DNA of 23,106 bases from Nitrospira sp. UBA5699 (lineage in GTDB: Bacteria > Nitrospirota > Nitrospiria > Nitrospirales > Nitrospiraceae). The DNA is taken from assembly GCA_002420105.1 (NCBI GenBank), contig DIHJ01000100.1:22627-45732 (forward strand), given 5' to 3'. Shown piece after piece: positions 21,629 to 23,106 of the stretch. The number at the start of each line of letters is the position of its first letter. Position 1 is the first letter of the stretch. The notes beneath the pieces were generated by a model. The model had not been told where the DNA came from, searched no databases, and saw only the letters and a program-made list of their open reading frames with translations. Position numbers and translations under genes: made by a program.

Positions 21629-23106
21629 CGCACCCTCACGATCCCCTTCCCCTCGAACGAAGGTCCGGCGGACGGCTCGCCGGCAGGCTCCATCAGCGCA
21701 ACACGGACGGGAGAAACGCCGGGAGCCAGAGCAAGAAACGTGGCGGTGACCGATCTGCCCCCGTTGGCCGCCCGGGGAGCCGATGACGCAACCCGAAACG
21801 CCACGACCGCCTCTCCCGAGGCGGAAGACGCTTCCGGTCGGTCAAGCTGGATAAGCTCTGCGTCGACCAGCGACTTCAGATCCAGAACCGTGGGATCGTA
21901 CTGGAGGTGAAACACGCTTTCTTTATCAGGCCGCAGACGTTCATCATTGATCGCCAAGGTGAACTTGCTGCCCACTCGGACGATGGAATCTTCCGGTCTG
22001 ATGGACGCTGCAGGGCCGGTCGCCAGCATCTTGCTCAAGGCGGCGGACGGGGGCCTCCCCGTCATTTCCGCCTTCGTCCCCGCCGCAGACTGGGCCATCG
22101 ATGCATGGGTCCCCTTGGTCAGTTGGGTGGTCGCCACCGGCTTGCCGCGAGGCGTGAACATCGTTCCGGTCGAATAGGTTGACTCCGTCCCGGACCAGAA
22201 GGCCTGCTTGCTCAGGCCCGGCGGCGTCATCGACTGAACGATGTGAGGAGTCAGCGTCAGGATCACTTCGGTCGTCACGCGCTGAGTCTTGAATGAGCTG
22301 ATGAGGTTGCCGATGACTGGAAGATCGCCGAGCCAGGGGATCGTCACGCGGGTCCGGCGGTCCTCCTCCTGCAGCAAACCGCCGAGCACAATGGTTTCGC
22401 CGTCCCGCACGTTCAGCATGGTCTCAGCCGACCGGTTGCCGAACTTGAACTGAGAAATGGGAGGATTCGCCTGAAGCGTCACCTGTTCCCCGAGTCGAAC
22501 GACCTCGATTTTCATTTTAAGCGAGAGTTCGCTCCCCAGATGGATCGACGGCTCAACCGTCAATTTGACACCGGTATCGCGAAACTCGATGGAGGTTACC
22601 GTTGACGTGGTCGGCACGGCGCCGGTCGCCGCCTGCCCTGGCAGGACGTTAGTCGTGGAGAGCAGGATGGGCTGCTTATCGCCGATGTTGATCTCCGCCT
22701 TCTTGTTGTTCACGACGCGCACTTTGGGGGACGCAAGCGTCTTGGCGTCGGTAATCTGCTTGAAGAAATCCAGCTGCACGTTCGTCGGCAGCTTTAAGAG
22801 GTAATTGCTCTGCCCCAGGCTCGCCAGTTGTTGAACTGTAAACTGCGGGGCGACGTCGCCGGCAATCGTTCCCGCAAATCCCGGCGGCACCAACGCCGCC
22901 GCAACCTGCTTGGGATAACTGAGCCCGTAGGTTTGATCCACCGTACGATCCACTTCGAGCACCTCGACATCGAACAGCACTTCGGAATCGAGGCGATCAT
23001 TCGCCAAGATGATCTTCTCCGCCATCTCGAGTTTTTCGGGCTGATCGCGAATCACGATCGTATTCATCTGTTCGTTCGCATGCATGCGCTTCGAGTCGAG
23101 CATGCC
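21625..23106 (-). CDS. gspD: Secretin (GspD/PilQ type) with C-terminal cohesin-like domain (5' end outside the window)
   Basis: The visible 493 codons begin within the last N-domain (MNTIVIRDQPEKLEMAEKII). They run through the secretin core: LFDVEVLEVDR, LASPKVRVVNNKKAEINIG, SIEFRDTGVKLTVEPSI, the gate region, ETIVLGGLLQEEDRR, and VTIPWLGDLPVIGNLI with VILTLTPHIV (counting from the window edge, about 253-289). Then comes a Ser/Thr/Ala-rich linker (290-365) and a domain of about 110 residues (VRVGSKFTLAINDER ... FHLQYDPTVLDLKSL ... ATFLALAPG) with the look of a bacterial cohesin-type beta sandwich. Secretins form the outer-membrane pore. The C-terminal extension takes the place of the short pilotin-binding tail of GspD. 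The stop overlaps the next gene as GTGA. Confidence 0.94.
   Translation of the reverse strand, partial: GMLDSKRMHANEQMNTIVIRDQPEKLEMAEKIILANDRLDSEVLFDVEVLEVDRTVDQTYGLSYPKQVAAALVPPGFAGTIAGDVAPQFTVQQLASLGQSNYLLKLPTNVQLDFFKQITDAKTLASPKVRVVNNKKAEINIGDKQPILLSTTNVLPGQAATGAVPTTSTVTSIEFRDTGVKLTVEPSIHLGSELSLKMKIEVVRLGEQVTLQANPPISQFKFGNRSAETMLNVRDGETIVLGGLLQEEDRRTRVTIPWLGDLPVIGNLISSFKTQRVTTEVILTLTPHIVQSMTPPGLSKQAFWSGTESTYSTGTMFTPRGKPVATTQLTKGTHASMAQSAAGTKAEMTGRPPSAALSKMLATGPAASIRPEDSIVRVGSKFTLAINDERLRPDKESVFHLQYDPTVLDLKSLVDAELIQLDRPEASSASGEAVVAFRVASSAPRAANGGRSVTATFLALAPGVSPVRVALMEPAGEPSAGPSFEGKGIVRVR

Noticed and set aside
21625..22740. The cohesin-like domain as evidence of a cellulosome.
   Set aside because: No dockerin, glycoside hydrolase or scaffoldin repeats are in the window; cohesin-like folds occur widely in bacteria without cellulosomes.
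1..23106. Defence system, prophage, insertion sequence, CRISPR array or tRNA.
   Set aside because: I looked on both strands for direct repeats with spacers, transposase-like frames, tRNA-like cloverleaf ends and integrase motifs, and found none.

Overview
The window is a GC-rich bacterial chromosome segment in which every supported gene lies on the minus strand, so transcription runs from the right edge to the left. The gene families look like an environmental Gram-negative bacterium: outer-membrane secretin, lipoproteins, a class I dihydroorotase of the Aquifex type, and PyrR. The combination recalls Nitrospirota (Nitrospira-like). That placement comes from memory of such genomes, not from a search.

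Right part (about 23106 to 13444): a type IV pilus / type II secretion-like assembly locus. In transcription order it has a secretin (5' end outside the window) with a C-terminal cohesin-like domain, two GspG-like pseudopilins, a coiled-coil LysM envelope protein, a GspF/PilC inner-membrane protein, a GspE/PilB ATPase, then PilM-, PilN-, PilO- and PilP-like proteins, and an atypical prepilin-like protein without Glu at +5. Several of these genes overlap by four bases (GTGA) or nearly abut. No prepilin peptidase and no retraction ATPase is in view.

Middle part (13382 to 8397): a UDP-glucuronate decarboxylase-like SDR enzyme with an internal insertion; then, behind its own candidate promoter, proA (proline biosynthesis) followed directly by an unrecognised 592-residue protein and an unrecognised 228-residue protein.

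Left part (8372 to 1): a pyrimidine operon. A candidate promoter is followed by a leader that contains a PyrR-binding-type RNA hairpin, an alternative antiterminator pairing and a 12-bp terminator with seven U residues ending immediately before the pyrR start codon. Downstream lie pyrR, pyrB, pyrC, a DUF4149-type membrane protein, carA, sppA, an M48 metallopeptidase lipoprotein and carB (3' end outside the window), nearly all overlapping or within about 13 nt. PyrR probably senses UMP and controls the whole run, including two envelope proteases placed between the two subunits of carbamoyl-phosphate synthetase.

The most interesting signals are the PyrR attenuator, including a possible 30-codon leader ORF that runs through the terminator and overlaps pyrR, the secretin/LysM/pilus hybrid locus, and the uncharacterised pair behind proA. 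No tRNA, rRNA, CRISPR array, insertion sequence or phage gene was seen, and no gene-free stretch exceeds about 180 bases.
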